Positions 25,050 to 32,643 of a DNA stretch of 59,645 nucleotides are shown one piece after another. The stretch is taken from positions 87,872 through 147,516 of the forward strand of contig NZ_FUYN01000002.1 in assembly GCF_900168025.1 (NCBI RefSeq). The letters run 5' to 3'. The DNA comes from Acetoanaerobium noterae (GTDB lineage Bacteria > Bacillota > Clostridia > Peptostreptococcales > Filifactoraceae). Each line of letters begins with the position of its first letter. The stretch's first letter is position 1. Below the pieces are notes generated by a model that ran no database searches, was not told the origin of the DNA, and saw only the letters and a list, made by a program, of their open reading frames with translations. The position numbers were made by a program, and so were the translations under genes.

Positions 25050-25588
25050 TGGGATTCACATTTAACAATAAACATAGCTCAGAATATGGCATATATATAA
25101 GGTCAATTGATAGATCATTAAGACCTGAAAAAAGAAAAAACTTATTTCTAATTAACGGAAAACATGGATATTTAGACTACGGAAATGAAACTTATGAGAA
25201 TAGATATATCTCAGTAGAATTAAATTTCATAAAAAACAGTTTAGAAGACTTAAGAACACAAGCAAGGTCTGTAGCAGAATGGTTATCGAAGCAAGGAAAT
25301 TTGATATTTGATGACGAACCTAATAAAGCTTATCCAGCTAAAATCTATGATGCTATTAGTTTAGAGCAAATCAATACAACTGGAGTAACAAGTGTAGTAT
25401 TCGAATGCCAGCCATTTGCTGAAAGCTTACAATTTAATCAAGTAAATATTCCAGAAGTTACAACAAAGCCCTATGAAATACCTGTTAATGTTTCAGGAAC
25501 CTCAGAAACTTGCTGTATCATAACGATAAAAAACACAGGTACAACTAATATAAATAATATAACAATAACAAGAAAGGCGGCGATTTAG
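25046..25588 (+). CDS. Distal tail protein, N-terminal half (Dit-like)
   Basis: A 180-residue protein starting GFTFNNKHSSEYGIYIRSID, the N-terminal ring-forming part of the siphovirus Dit family. It ends after the start of the linker to the galectin-like C-terminal domain (NTGTTNINNITITRK). The missing part resembles the C-terminus of the gene at 25998. Overlaps the tape measure stop by 4 bp (ATGA). Confidence 0.8.
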   Translation: MMGFTFNNKHSSEYGIYIRSIDRSLRPEKRKNLFLINGKHGYLDYGNETYENRYISVELNFIKNSLEDLRTQARSVAEWLSKQGNLIFDDEPNKAYPAKIYDAISLEQINTTGVTSVVFECQPFAESLQFNQVNIPEVTTKPYEIPVNVSGTSETCCIITIKNTGTTNINNITITRKAAI

Positions 25589-25987
25589 ATGGCAAGTGCA
25601 AGTAATTATCTTGAAGAGGCTATACTAAATTATTTTTTTAGAAATCAGTCGGTAGCTCAACCTACGCAAATCTATTTAGCTTTATATATAAACGATCCTA
25701 CTGATGCTGACACTGGTACTGAGGTAAGTGGTGGAGCATATGCGAGGCAACAAGTAACCTTTGGAGCACCAACTCAAACAGGAGATAAGGGAGTAATAGC
25801 TAATAACCAGAAGGTAGAGTTTCCCATTGCTTCTACAGATTGGGGCCAGATATCTCACTGGGGAATAAGAACAGCTCAAACTGGTGGAAATCTTTTATGC
25901 AAGGGTAGTTTTTCAAGGGTCGAGAATGTGCTTAGTGGTAATAGATTTACTATTGAGACAGGTAATATACAAGTGACAATGGAATAG
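25589..25987 (+). CDS. Tail-tip / tail fibre-associated protein
   Basis: A 132-residue beta-rich protein (NYLEEAILNYFFRNQSVAQP, QIYLALYINDPTDAD, FSRVENVLSGNRFTIETGNI). Proteins of this type occur near tail fibres in Firmicutes phages. Here it lies between the two Dit-like halves, which is unusual. Exact structural role unknown. Confidence 0.65.
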   Translation: MASASNYLEEAILNYFFRNQSVAQPTQIYLALYINDPTDADTGTEVSGGAYARQQVTFGAPTQTGDKGVIANNQKVEFPIASTDWGQISHWGIRTAQTGGNLLCKGSFSRVENVLSGNRFTIETGNIQVTME

Positions 25988-25997
25988 GAGGTGGCTT

Positions 25998-26534
25998 ATG
26001 TTTAATAGGCAACCTTTTAATCGTGGTAAGTTTAATGTAAGCTCTATTCAAACCACAGGAGCATCAGGACTAGCTCAAATGAGTTTATCGACTCCATTGG
26101 TTAGTGCAAGCAAGATAATATCAGCAGGAGGAATATCTAATCTTAGTCTTAAGAGCTTATCAGAAGCTACTATAAATAAATACAGTCCTGCAAGTACTGC
26201 AGCTATGACTATGGGGTATACCGCAAACGGAACTAAAGCTTTCATTGTTGCATGTGATGATGCAAACATGGTGCTAGGAGCTTCAGCAAGTCAAACTTTA
26301 TCAGGAGAGCAGGTTATAAAATTAGATAATTTAGTATTAAAGCCTGGTGAAGAACTTATTATTAATACATGCGATATGACCGTGACTTTAAATGGTCAAA
26401 ATGCAATGCAGTATTTCAGCTCTGATAGTGATTTTATAAGCTTACTTAATGGACTTAATACTTTAATCTACAGTGATAGTAATGCTTCTAGAAAAGCAAT
26501 GTTTGATGTCATATGGAAAGATAGGTGGTTGTAG
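25998..26534 (+). CDS. Tail-tip protein with Dit-like C-terminal domain
   Basis: A 178-residue protein. The N-terminal part is Ser/Ala/Leu rich; the C-terminal part (LDNLVLKPGEELIINTCDMT, then FDVIWKDRWL) matches the C-terminal beta-sandwich seen at the end of Dit proteins. Together with 25046 it seems to split Dit into two genes. Its stop overlaps the next GTG start (TAGTG). Confidence 0.7.
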   Translation: MFNRQPFNRGKFNVSSIQTTGASGLAQMSLSTPLVSASKIISAGGISNLSLKSLSEATINKYSPASTAAMTMGYTANGTKAFIVACDDANMVLGASASQTLSGEQVIKLDNLVLKPGEELIINTCDMTVTLNGQNAMQYFSSDSDFISLLNGLNTLIYSDSNASRKAMFDVIWKDRWL

Positions 26535-28408
26535 TGAAGAATCTTATCAGAGTATATGATAGAAACATGAAAAAACTAGCCTATCTTGATAATGCATATG
26601 CAATAGGATATCAGCTCACACTCAATGAGCTATGGTATGCAAATTTTAGTATGCCTGCTGATGATCCTAAAAATATTTATTGTCAGCCATTTAATTATGT
26701 AGAAATTTATGATGATAATCAAAGAGTAGAGCTATTTAGAATTATGCCATCTACTCTTGTTAGAAGTAGTCAAGGGGATATCAGTTATCAATGCGAGCAT
26801 GTACTTGCAACATTGTTAGATGATGTCCTTTTTAAATATCACCAAATAGGAAATATTGGTGTTGGAACTACTACAGTGCTTAGATATATCTTAGATAGAC
26901 AGTTAGATAAGAAATGGCAACTTGGAGTATGTGAGTTCGACAGAAGGTTTGAATATAAATGGGAAAATGAAAATTTACTAGCAGCTCTTTTTAGTGTACC
27001 TCAATGCTTTAACGAAGGTTACAGATGGGAATTTGACACTAAAGGCAGTGTATGGAGAATCAATTTAAAAAGACTAAGCACTGAAGTAAAAGCAGATGTA
27101 ACATACAAGAAAAACATGACAGAAATACAAAAGGAAGTTGACCCTACAACTGTAGTAACTAGGTTATATTGTCTTGGCTATGGAGAGGGAGACAATCAAC
27201 TTGGAATTGAAAGTGTAAATAATGGAGTCCCTTATTTAGAAAGTAATGGGCAAACAACAACTTATGGCATTAAGTCTAGCATACTTGTAGATAAAAGGTT
27301 TGAAAGTCCAGAAACATTAAAAGCTTATGGCCAAGCATTACTAAATCAACTTAAATATCCATATAAATCTTATACTACTAAAGCAGTTGACCTTTATAGA
27401 AAAGATAATAAGAAATACAGTAAGTTCTTTCCAGGGGACATTGTAAGGATAATGGATAAAGAGGATGACATAATAGAGGATTTACCTATTATAAAAGTAA
27501 GCAAATCAGACATCACAGGTAATCCAGGAGATATTGAAATAGAAATAGCAAATAAGACAAGAGATGTAGCTGGAAGCATATCTGAGCTTGCAGATAGAGC
27601 TAGAATAAATGAAGTATATGCTCAAGGTGCTACTAATCAAATGATTATTCCCTATGCTGATAATGCTGACAATGCAAATCCTGCAGTCATGAGGATATAT
27701 ATACCTGGAACTATGGCTAGGATAAATAAGTGCATACTAAACTATCAGCTAGAAGCTTTTAGGGCTTATAGCAAAGCTATAGGAGGCGGTGGTGCTAGTG
27801 TAACATCTACAAATTCAGGAGGAGGCTCAGCAACATCTACAAGTTCAGGCGGAGGTTCTTATAGTTCTACTGATAGTGGAGGTGGTGAATATAAAACTAC
27901 TCAAAACGCTAAAGAGGATATTGATATTAGGGAATATACCTTTGGCTCTTATCCACCAGTTTATGTAGACCAAACTGAAACTGAGGACGGTCATAGTCAT
28001 GGAATACCTGATCATGCTCATAGAGTTAGTATTTATGGCCACAGTCACGGATTTAATGCCCCATCACATAAACATAATTTTGAAGTTAAAGACCATAGCC
28101 ATAATGTAAATATCCCAAATCATCAGCACAGTATAAGTTTACCAAGTCATATCCACGAATTGCAATTTGGGATATATAGAGGAACTACTGCAAATAGCGT
28201 GACGATTAAAGTCGATGGAAAGACTATTCCTCAGACTAGTCCAGGGCAAGATATAGATATAGTAGCTTATCTTGCGACTGATAGTGGTGGAAGGATAAAT
28301 AGAAATACTTGGCATACTATAGAAATTATTCCAAATGCACTTACTAGAATAGTTGCCAATGTATTTATGCAAATATTTACAAACAGTAGAGGAGGCGGTG
28401 ATTATTAA
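26534..28408 (+). CDS. Tail-associated protein (prophage endopeptidase-tail / gp27-like) with HxH-rich tip
   Basis: A 624-residue baseplate hub protein. Residues 1-350 match the prophage tail (PF06605-like) hub (VKNLIRVYDRNMKKLAYLDN; EKEIQKEVDPTT-type region; GDIEIEIANKTRDVAG). A Gly/Ser-rich linker with three Ser-Gly-Gly-Gly repeats follows (about 415-450), then a segment with seven HxH motifs (HSH, HAH, HSH, HKH, HSH, HQH, HIH at about 485-545). In T4 gp12 and related fibres HxH motifs bind iron within a trimeric rod, so a metal-bound needle is likely. GTG start at 26534. Confidence 0.8.
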   Translation: MKNLIRVYDRNMKKLAYLDNAYAIGYQLTLNELWYANFSMPADDPKNIYCQPFNYVEIYDDNQRVELFRIMPSTLVRSSQGDISYQCEHVLATLLDDVLFKYHQIGNIGVGTTTVLRYILDRQLDKKWQLGVCEFDRRFEYKWENENLLAALFSVPQCFNEGYRWEFDTKGSVWRINLKRLSTEVKADVTYKKNMTEIQKEVDPTTVVTRLYCLGYGEGDNQLGIESVNNGVPYLESNGQTTTYGIKSSILVDKRFESPETLKAYGQALLNQLKYPYKSYTTKAVDLYRKDNKKYSKFFPGDIVRIMDKEDDIIEDLPIIKVSKSDITGNPGDIEIEIANKTRDVAGSISELADRARINEVYAQGATNQMIIPYADNADNANPAVMRIYIPGTMARINKCILNYQLEAFRAYSKAIGGGGASVTSTNSGGGSATSTSSGGGSYSSTDSGGGEYKTTQNAKEDIDIREYTFGSYPPVYVDQTETEDGHSHGIPDHAHRVSIYGHSHGFNAPSHKHNFEVKDHSHNVNIPNHQHSISLPSHIHELQFGIYRGTTANSVTIKVDGKTIPQTSPGQDIDIVAYLATDSGGRINRNTWHTIEIIPNALTRIVANVFMQIFTNSRGGGDY

Positions 28409-29247
28409 TGTTACAAATGTATAAAGGTGCTATAAACTCGCCTGAGACAATAATAACTAACAATATCAGCAATACAGATACACTAATATATGTACAAGAC
28501 GAAACTAAGGTTCCAACTGACTTACCAAATCTAATGGTAATTGGGACTGGAATAAGTGCTGAAACTATAAAAGTACTAAGTATTTCAGGTCTAGCTATCA
28601 CTGTAGAAAGAGCTTTTCAGGGGACTGCTAAAACATGGAATGCAGGAACCACTATAGCAAGAAATTTTACTGAATATGATTATGAAGCTTTGAAGAATAA
28701 TGTAGAAGAACTTGCTGATAATCAAGGAGATTTAGCAACTTTAATCACTACTGATAAGACTAATTTAGTCGGGGCAGTCAATGAACTTGTTTCGCAATCG
28801 GCACAACATGCGCAGGGAAATGCCAATAAAGCACATGGTGGATTCAAAGGGGCTTTGGTTAAGCGGACATCGAATATATCAATTGCAAACACAACATACA
28901 CTTCTGTCCCATTTCAAGAAAGCGTCTATGATAATAGTATGTTTTTTAATGCCACTAATCCTACAAGACTAACTATTCCAGAAGGTGTAACGAAAGTAAA
29001 GTTAAAAGGTTTTGCTCATTGGTCTCCGAATAACACTGGGGTTAGAATTGTAGCTTTATTTAAAAATGGAAATATAATTGAGCCGAGAGATACAAGATTG
29101 GCTCAAGACGAATCTTCGCAATCTTTTGAGTCCCCTACGTTTGATGTTATAGCTGGTGATTATTTTGAAATGAGAGTTTTTCATGCTAGGGGTTCAGCAC
29201 TTGATTTAAGATTTGAAACATATTTTGCTATCGAGGTGGTGGAATAA
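28408..29247 (+). CDS. Tail fibre / receptor-binding protein
   Basis: A 279-residue protein directly after the hub. N-terminal beta domain (1-90), a helical linker with TTDKTNLVGAVNELVSQ (about 112-128), typical of fibre shafts, and a C-terminal jelly-roll of C1q/TNF type (about 160-279: VKLKGFAHWSPNNTGVRIVA to RFETYFAIEVVE) likely to bind the host receptor. Host range determinant by inference. Confidence 0.75.
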   Translation: MLQMYKGAINSPETIITNNISNTDTLIYVQDETKVPTDLPNLMVIGTGISAETIKVLSISGLAITVERAFQGTAKTWNAGTTIARNFTEYDYEALKNNVEELADNQGDLATLITTDKTNLVGAVNELVSQSAQHAQGNANKAHGGFKGALVKRTSNISIANTTYTSVPFQESVYDNSMFFNATNPTRLTIPEGVTKVKLKGFAHWSPNNTGVRIVALFKNGNIIEPRDTRLAQDESSQSFESPTFDVIAGDYFEMRVFHARGSALDLRFETYFAIEVVE

Positions 29248-29528
29248 TGAAAATTGAAAATGTTTTAAGAAACAAATTGCACGATGAATTAATAGAAAAA
29301 GGCATAGTATTAAAATCAATAGAGGCTATTGTAGGTGATAGCCAGATAGGCGCTGATATCGATTTCGCAGCAGGTATAGACATGGATTTAGTGCAACAAA
29401 TCATAGATACACATGACCCAACACCATTACCACCACAGCCGACAGAATTTGACAAAATAAGAATAGAATCAGCTCAAGCAAACGCTGAGTTATTTGAAAT
29501 GATGCTATCTATGGTAGGAGGTATGTAA
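29247..29528 (+). CDS. Small fibre-accessory phage protein
   Basis: A 93-residue protein coupled to the fibre gene by TAATG. Its C-terminal part (IIDTHDPTPLPPQPTEFDKI, then SAQANAELFEMMLSMVGG) is a Pro-rich linker plus helix commonly found after fibre genes in Firmicutes phages (XkdW-like position). Function unknown. Confidence 0.65.
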   Translation: MKIENVLRNKLHDELIEKGIVLKSIEAIVGDSQIGADIDFAAGIDMDLVQQIIDTHDPTPLPPQPTEFDKIRIESAQANAELFEMMLSMVGGM

Positions 29529-29666
29529 ATGTTTACAGAAGAAAGCAAACTTGTTAAAGACTATGTACTTCTTATTGTAAATAATTTAAAAACAATAGAC
29601 GATGTGCCTAATTTCCAAAATCTAAAAGAGGTAGTTAGAAATGTTTTGGATAAAAAAGTTGTTTAA
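29529..29666 (+). CDS. XkdX/CD1375-like small phage protein
   Basis: A 45-residue protein (VKDYVLLIVNNLKTIDDVPN, ending VRNVLDKKVV), matching the short XkdX-like proteins after tail-fibre genes. It starts one base after the previous stop. Function unknown. Confidence 0.65.
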   Translation: MFTEESKLVKDYVLLIVNNLKTIDDVPNFQNLKEVVRNVLDKKVV

Positions 29667-29709
29667 TTTAATCAAATTATATTATATATTAGCGAAGGAG
29701 ATGTTTTAT

Positions 29710-29841
29710 ATGACATTCACAACAAAAAGTAGAATAGCAATATCTTATTCAATTTTAATACTTGCAGGACAAATAACAATAGATGATGTTCCAGATGTAG
29801 GAAATTTGAGGGTAATAGTTTTAGAGATTCTTTCTCAATAG
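29710..29841 (+). CDS. Second XkdX/CD1375-like small phage protein
   Basis: A 43-residue protein with the same core ITIDDVPDVGNLRVIVLEIL as its neighbour's TIDDVPNFQNLKEVVRNVL, so the two are tandem paralogues. Start ATG at 29710 behind AAGGAGA. Confidence 0.6.
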   Translation: MTFTTKSRIAISYSILILAGQITIDDVPDVGNLRVIVLEILSQ

Positions 29842-29857
29842 TTTAATAGTGTGTATT

Positions 29858-29877
29858 AGTGTGTATTAATACACACT
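29858..29877. promoter_or_regulatory. 20-bp palindromic operator
   Basis: A perfect palindrome, core GTGTGTATTAATACACAC extended by one A/T pair, with an extra direct half copy AGTGTGTATT just upstream (29848-29857). It lies just before the promoter of the ribbon-helix-helix gene, so autoregulation is likely. Confidence 0.7.
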
Positions 29878-29883
29878 TTGGTG

Positions 29884-29914
29884 ACAAAATGTTATTTTTT
29901 TATTATAATCCCCT
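29884..29914 (+). promoter_or_regulatory. Promoter of the ribbon-helix-helix gene
   Basis: GTGACA, 17 bp, TATAAT lies about 30 bp before the gene and just after the 20-bp palindrome. The -10 is perfect and the -35 matches 5 of 6. Confidence 0.6.
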
Positions 29915-29943
29915 TAATGACCATAGGTTTAGGGGGAAATTAA

Positions 29944-30108
29944 ATGGCAACCAGAAGGCAAAATATTTCTTTAGATCCTGAAGTATTTGAAGAGTTTTGT
30001 GAGTATGCAGCAAGAAAAGGAATAAAAATATCAACCTGGGTTAATCAACAGATGAAAGAATTTATTGAACAAGAGAAAAAATTAGAAGAAGAGAAAAGCA
30101 CTAAATAA
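29944..30108 (+). CDS. Ribbon-helix-helix DNA-binding protein
   Basis: A 54-residue protein: ATRRQNISLDPEVFEEFCEY (strand and first helix), then KGIKISTWVNQQMKEFIEQE (second helix), ending in a charged tail. This is the Arc/CopG-type fold, which binds DNA as a dimer of dimers. AGGGGGAA is the ribosome site. It has its own palindrome, promoter and terminator, so it is an independent unit inside the late region, possibly expressed in the lysogen. Confidence 0.8.
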   Translation: MATRRQNISLDPEVFEEFCEYAARKGIKISTWVNQQMKEFIEQEKKLEEEKSTK

Positions 30109-30120
30109 GGTGCTTTTTTT
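30096..30120 (+). terminator. Terminator after the ribbon-helix-helix gene
   Basis: AAGCAC and GTGCTT pair across an 8-base loop and are followed by a run of seven T. Confidence 0.75.
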
Positions 30121-30221
30121 ATTACACAATAGTCGATATTATTCGCTATTAGTTAGGAATAAGTCATACTAATGGTTACAAGTATTTATTTTTAGATACA
30201 GTTAAAAATTGTGAAATATAG

Positions 30222-30282
30222 CCTCCATTTTTTACATGTATAAAAACTTTTTGTTTTTGTGCGTGTAATGTATAAATGGAGG
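30222..30282 (+). promoter_or_regulatory. Leader hairpin that could hide the ribosome site of the next gene
   Basis: CCTCCATTTTTTACAT (30222-30237) is nearly complementary to ATGTATAAATGGAGG (30268-30282), which contains the GGAGG ribosome site of the gene at 30292. If both arms are on one RNA, the site is sequestered. A GCGTGTAATG motif in the loop may instead be a promoter that makes a leaderless-arm transcript. Confidence 0.55.
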
Positions 30283-30291
30283 TTAATCTTT

Positions 30292-30459
30292 ATGATTAAA
30301 AAAACTTGTGATTTATGTGGTAGAGAATTTGAGTATCCCTTATATGCATATCTTTGGGAGAAGGTAATCTGTTTTCAATGTGCTTGGGAAACTGAGTCTG
30401 ATATTAATCTTGATGATGTAGTTATATTGCCTGTTGGAGGTAATCACTATGGACAATAA
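30292..30459 (+). CDS. Small zinc-ribbon phage protein
   Basis: A 55-residue protein with CDLCGREFEYPLY and CFQCAWE, two CxxC pairs of a zinc ribbon. ATG 30292 follows TGGAGG with 9 bp. Overlaps the recombinase start by 11 bp. Unknown function. Confidence 0.65.
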   Translation: MIKKTCDLCGREFEYPLYAYLWEKVICFQCAWETESDINLDDVVILPVGGNHYGQ

Positions 30460-31443
30460 AGAGCTAATAATAATCAAGATAATGGCAAATTTAGGAGAAA
30501 TAGCTGACATTGATTCAAAAAGTATGAGAGCTATTTTGGATGAAGCATTTAACGGATATTTAGTTGAAAAGGAAAGCTATGATCTAGTAGTTAGCGATTT
30601 AAAAGAAAAGATAGCTTATTTCCTAGCCGCCAAGAAAATCGATGGAGTAAAGCTTAATACTTTGTATAACTACAATCTTAAACTACAACATTTTGCAAAT
30701 AGAGTAGTTAAACCAGCATCTATGATAACAACTCATGATATACGCTATTATTTAGCATTGCTTGGACAGGAGAAGATTTTAAAAGAGTCTACTATGGCCA
30801 CTAATTTTAGTGTCTTAAAATCGTTTTTTAGCTGGATGGCAAACGAGGAAATAATTGATAAAGACCCTATGAGAAAACTTAAGACTCCAAGCTTAAATAA
30901 AAGGGATTTAAGGCATGCATTAACCAGTGAAGAATTAGAAAAAGTTAGAAATGCATGCAAGACAATCAGAGAGAAATCATTAGTTGAGTTTTTATCTAGC
31001 TCAGGGTGTAGACTTACAGAGCTTCAGCAACTCAATATATCTGATGTTGATTTCAATGAAAGATGTGTTGAGGTACTTGGTAAAGGAAATAAGAAAAGAG
31101 TGGTTTATTTTAGCCCTAGAGCAAAGTTATTTATACAAGAGTATATTAACTCTAGGAAGGATAAAAACCCTGCTCTATTCGTTTCTTATCGTGCTCCTTA
31201 TATGCGTTTAGGAGCAAGAGCAATACAATTAGAAATTAAAAGACTTGGAGAAGCAGCTAAGCTTAATAGAAAAGTGCATCCGCATTTGCTCAGGCATACT
31301 TTTGCTACTTTAGCACTTAATAGCGGTATGGATATAACTGTATTCAGAGCATTTTGGGGCATGAGAGTGTAGCAACTACTCAGATTTATGCTGTCATGAA
31401 TAAGGACCATATCAAGTCAGAATATCGTAAATTAATATCATAA
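30449..31443 (+). pseudogene. Second full-length tyrosine recombinase, frameshifted near its 3' end
   Basis: An N-terminal SAM-like domain and catalytic domain are clear (SSSGCRLTELQQLNISDVD gives the first Arg; HPHLLRHTFATLALNSG gives H and R). The frame ends at 31372 just before the final box. From about 31341 a different frame continues as GHESVATTQIYAVMN to the stop at 31443, which would restore the H and catalytic Y. A single missing base in GTATTCAG (about 31340-31343) explains this. The truncated product (307 residues) lacks its tyrosine, so it is inactive unless this is a sequencing error. XerC/D-like. Confidence 0.8.
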
Positions 31444-31448
31444 CCAAA

Positions 31449-31469
31449 AGAGCCGCATGGCTCTTTTTT
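31449..31469 (+). terminator. Terminator before the lysis module
   Basis: AGAGCC-GCAT-GGCTCT, a perfect 6-bp stem with four-base loop, followed by a five-T run. Confidence 0.85.
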
Positions 31470-31493
31470 ATTGTAAAAATTGGAGGTAAAAAC

Positions 31494-31898
31494 ATGGGAG
31501 AAAGTGCAGCTGTAAAATTAATAACGACATTTTTTGGAACTTGCATAGTATATGCGTTTGGAGGCGTGGACTTGATACTTAGAGTGCTATTATTTTTCCT
31601 TGTGCTAGATTATACTACAGGCCTGATGAAAGCTTTTATAAGAAAAGATTTATCATCCGCAGTGGGTTGGAATGGGTTGATGAAGAAAATAGGCACTCTT
31701 ATAGCTGTTATAGTTGCACATCAGATGGATAAGATTGACCCTACTGGTTCACAGCTGTTTAGAAATGCTGTAGTTACTTTTTTTATAGCAAATGAAGGGG
31801 TGTCTTTAGTAGAAAATTTAGCGATTATTGGTGTGCCAGTACCTTCTATACTTAAAAGAGCATTAAAGGCTTGGAAAGAAGAAACGGAGGTGAATTAG
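31494..31898 (+). CDS. Phage holin (TcdE/holin-4 family)
   Basis: A 134-residue membrane protein with several hydrophobic helices (about 7-45, 62-78, 90-110). VLDYTTGLMKAFIRKDLSS and GWNGLMKKIGTLIAVIVAHQ are hallmarks of the family that includes TcdE and other clostridial holins. It makes lesions that let the endolysin reach the wall. Start behind TGGAGGT. Confidence 0.92.
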   Translation: MGESAAVKLITTFFGTCIVYAFGGVDLILRVLLFFLVLDYTTGLMKAFIRKDLSSAVGWNGLMKKIGTLIAVIVAHQMDKIDPTGSQLFRNAVVTFFIANEGVSLVENLAIIGVPVPSILKRALKAWKEETEVN

Positions 31899-31899
31899 A

Positions 31900-32643
31900 A
31901 TGTTAAAAATAATTATTGACGCTGGACATGGAGGAACAGACCCAGGAGGTGGCTCTAATTTTTTTTGGAAAGAAAAAGATTTAGCTTTAGAAATAAGCTT
32001 ATATCAATTTAAAAGGTGCAAAGAATTAGGAATACAAGCAGAACTCACAAGAGATAAAGATATGTTTTTAACTCCACCTTATAGAACCGACCTAGTGAAG
32101 AAAAGCAAAGCTAAATACTGCTTAAGTAATCATTTTAATGCTGCAAGTGATAAAAAGGCTAGAGGAGCTGAAATAATTACTTCAATTACAAATGATAAGG
32201 TACTTGCAAATAAGATGTTTGAAGAAATGAAAAAAATAATTCCAGGAAGAAGAGTGTTTGATAGAAAAAACGATAAAGATAATGACTATTACTTTATGCA
32301 TCGTCTTACTGGAGATGTAATAACATTTATTGTAGAGTATGGATTTGCATCAAATGATGAAGATGTAAAAATAATAAAAAACAGTAAATTACAGCTTGCA
32401 GAATCAGTTTTAAAAGCTATATGTGAGCATGAAGGTATAAAATACTTAAAACCAGGTGAAAAACCTAAGGAGGATAGTATGGGAGTAGAGCAGTGGAAAG
32501 TAGACAATCTTAAATATCTACACGATAATAAAATGGTAGACCAGTTTGATGGATGGTTAAAAAAGATTGATGATAATATGCCAGCTTGGGCAGTGTTTTC
32601 AATACTGGCCAACATGCACAAGGTTTTAACTGAAAAAAAGTAG
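31900..32643 (+). CDS. Endolysin: N-acetylmuramoyl-L-alanine amidase (Amidase_3)
   Basis: A 247-residue zinc amidase that cuts the bond between muramic acid and the stem peptide. The zinc ligands H10 (DAGHGG), E25 and H78 (SNHFNA), plus catalytic E146 (FIVEYGF), are all present. Residues 194-247 form a small wall-associated module (WKVDNLKYLHDNKMVDQFDG). The stop follows at once on an A-AAA-AAG site (32634-32640), and the next frame encodes a glycosidase domain. An internal ATG at 32479 with its own ribosome site could make the C-terminal module alone. Confidence 0.9.
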   Translation: MLKIIIDAGHGGTDPGGGSNFFWKEKDLALEISLYQFKRCKELGIQAELTRDKDMFLTPPYRTDLVKKSKAKYCLSNHFNAASDKKARGAEIITSITNDKVLANKMFEEMKKIIPGRRVFDRKNDKDNDYYFMHRLTGDVITFIVEYGFASNDEDVKIIKNSKLQLAESVLKAICEHEGIKYLKPGEKPKEDSMGVEQWKVDNLKYLHDNKMVDQFDGWLKKIDDNMPAWAVFSILANMHKVLTEKK

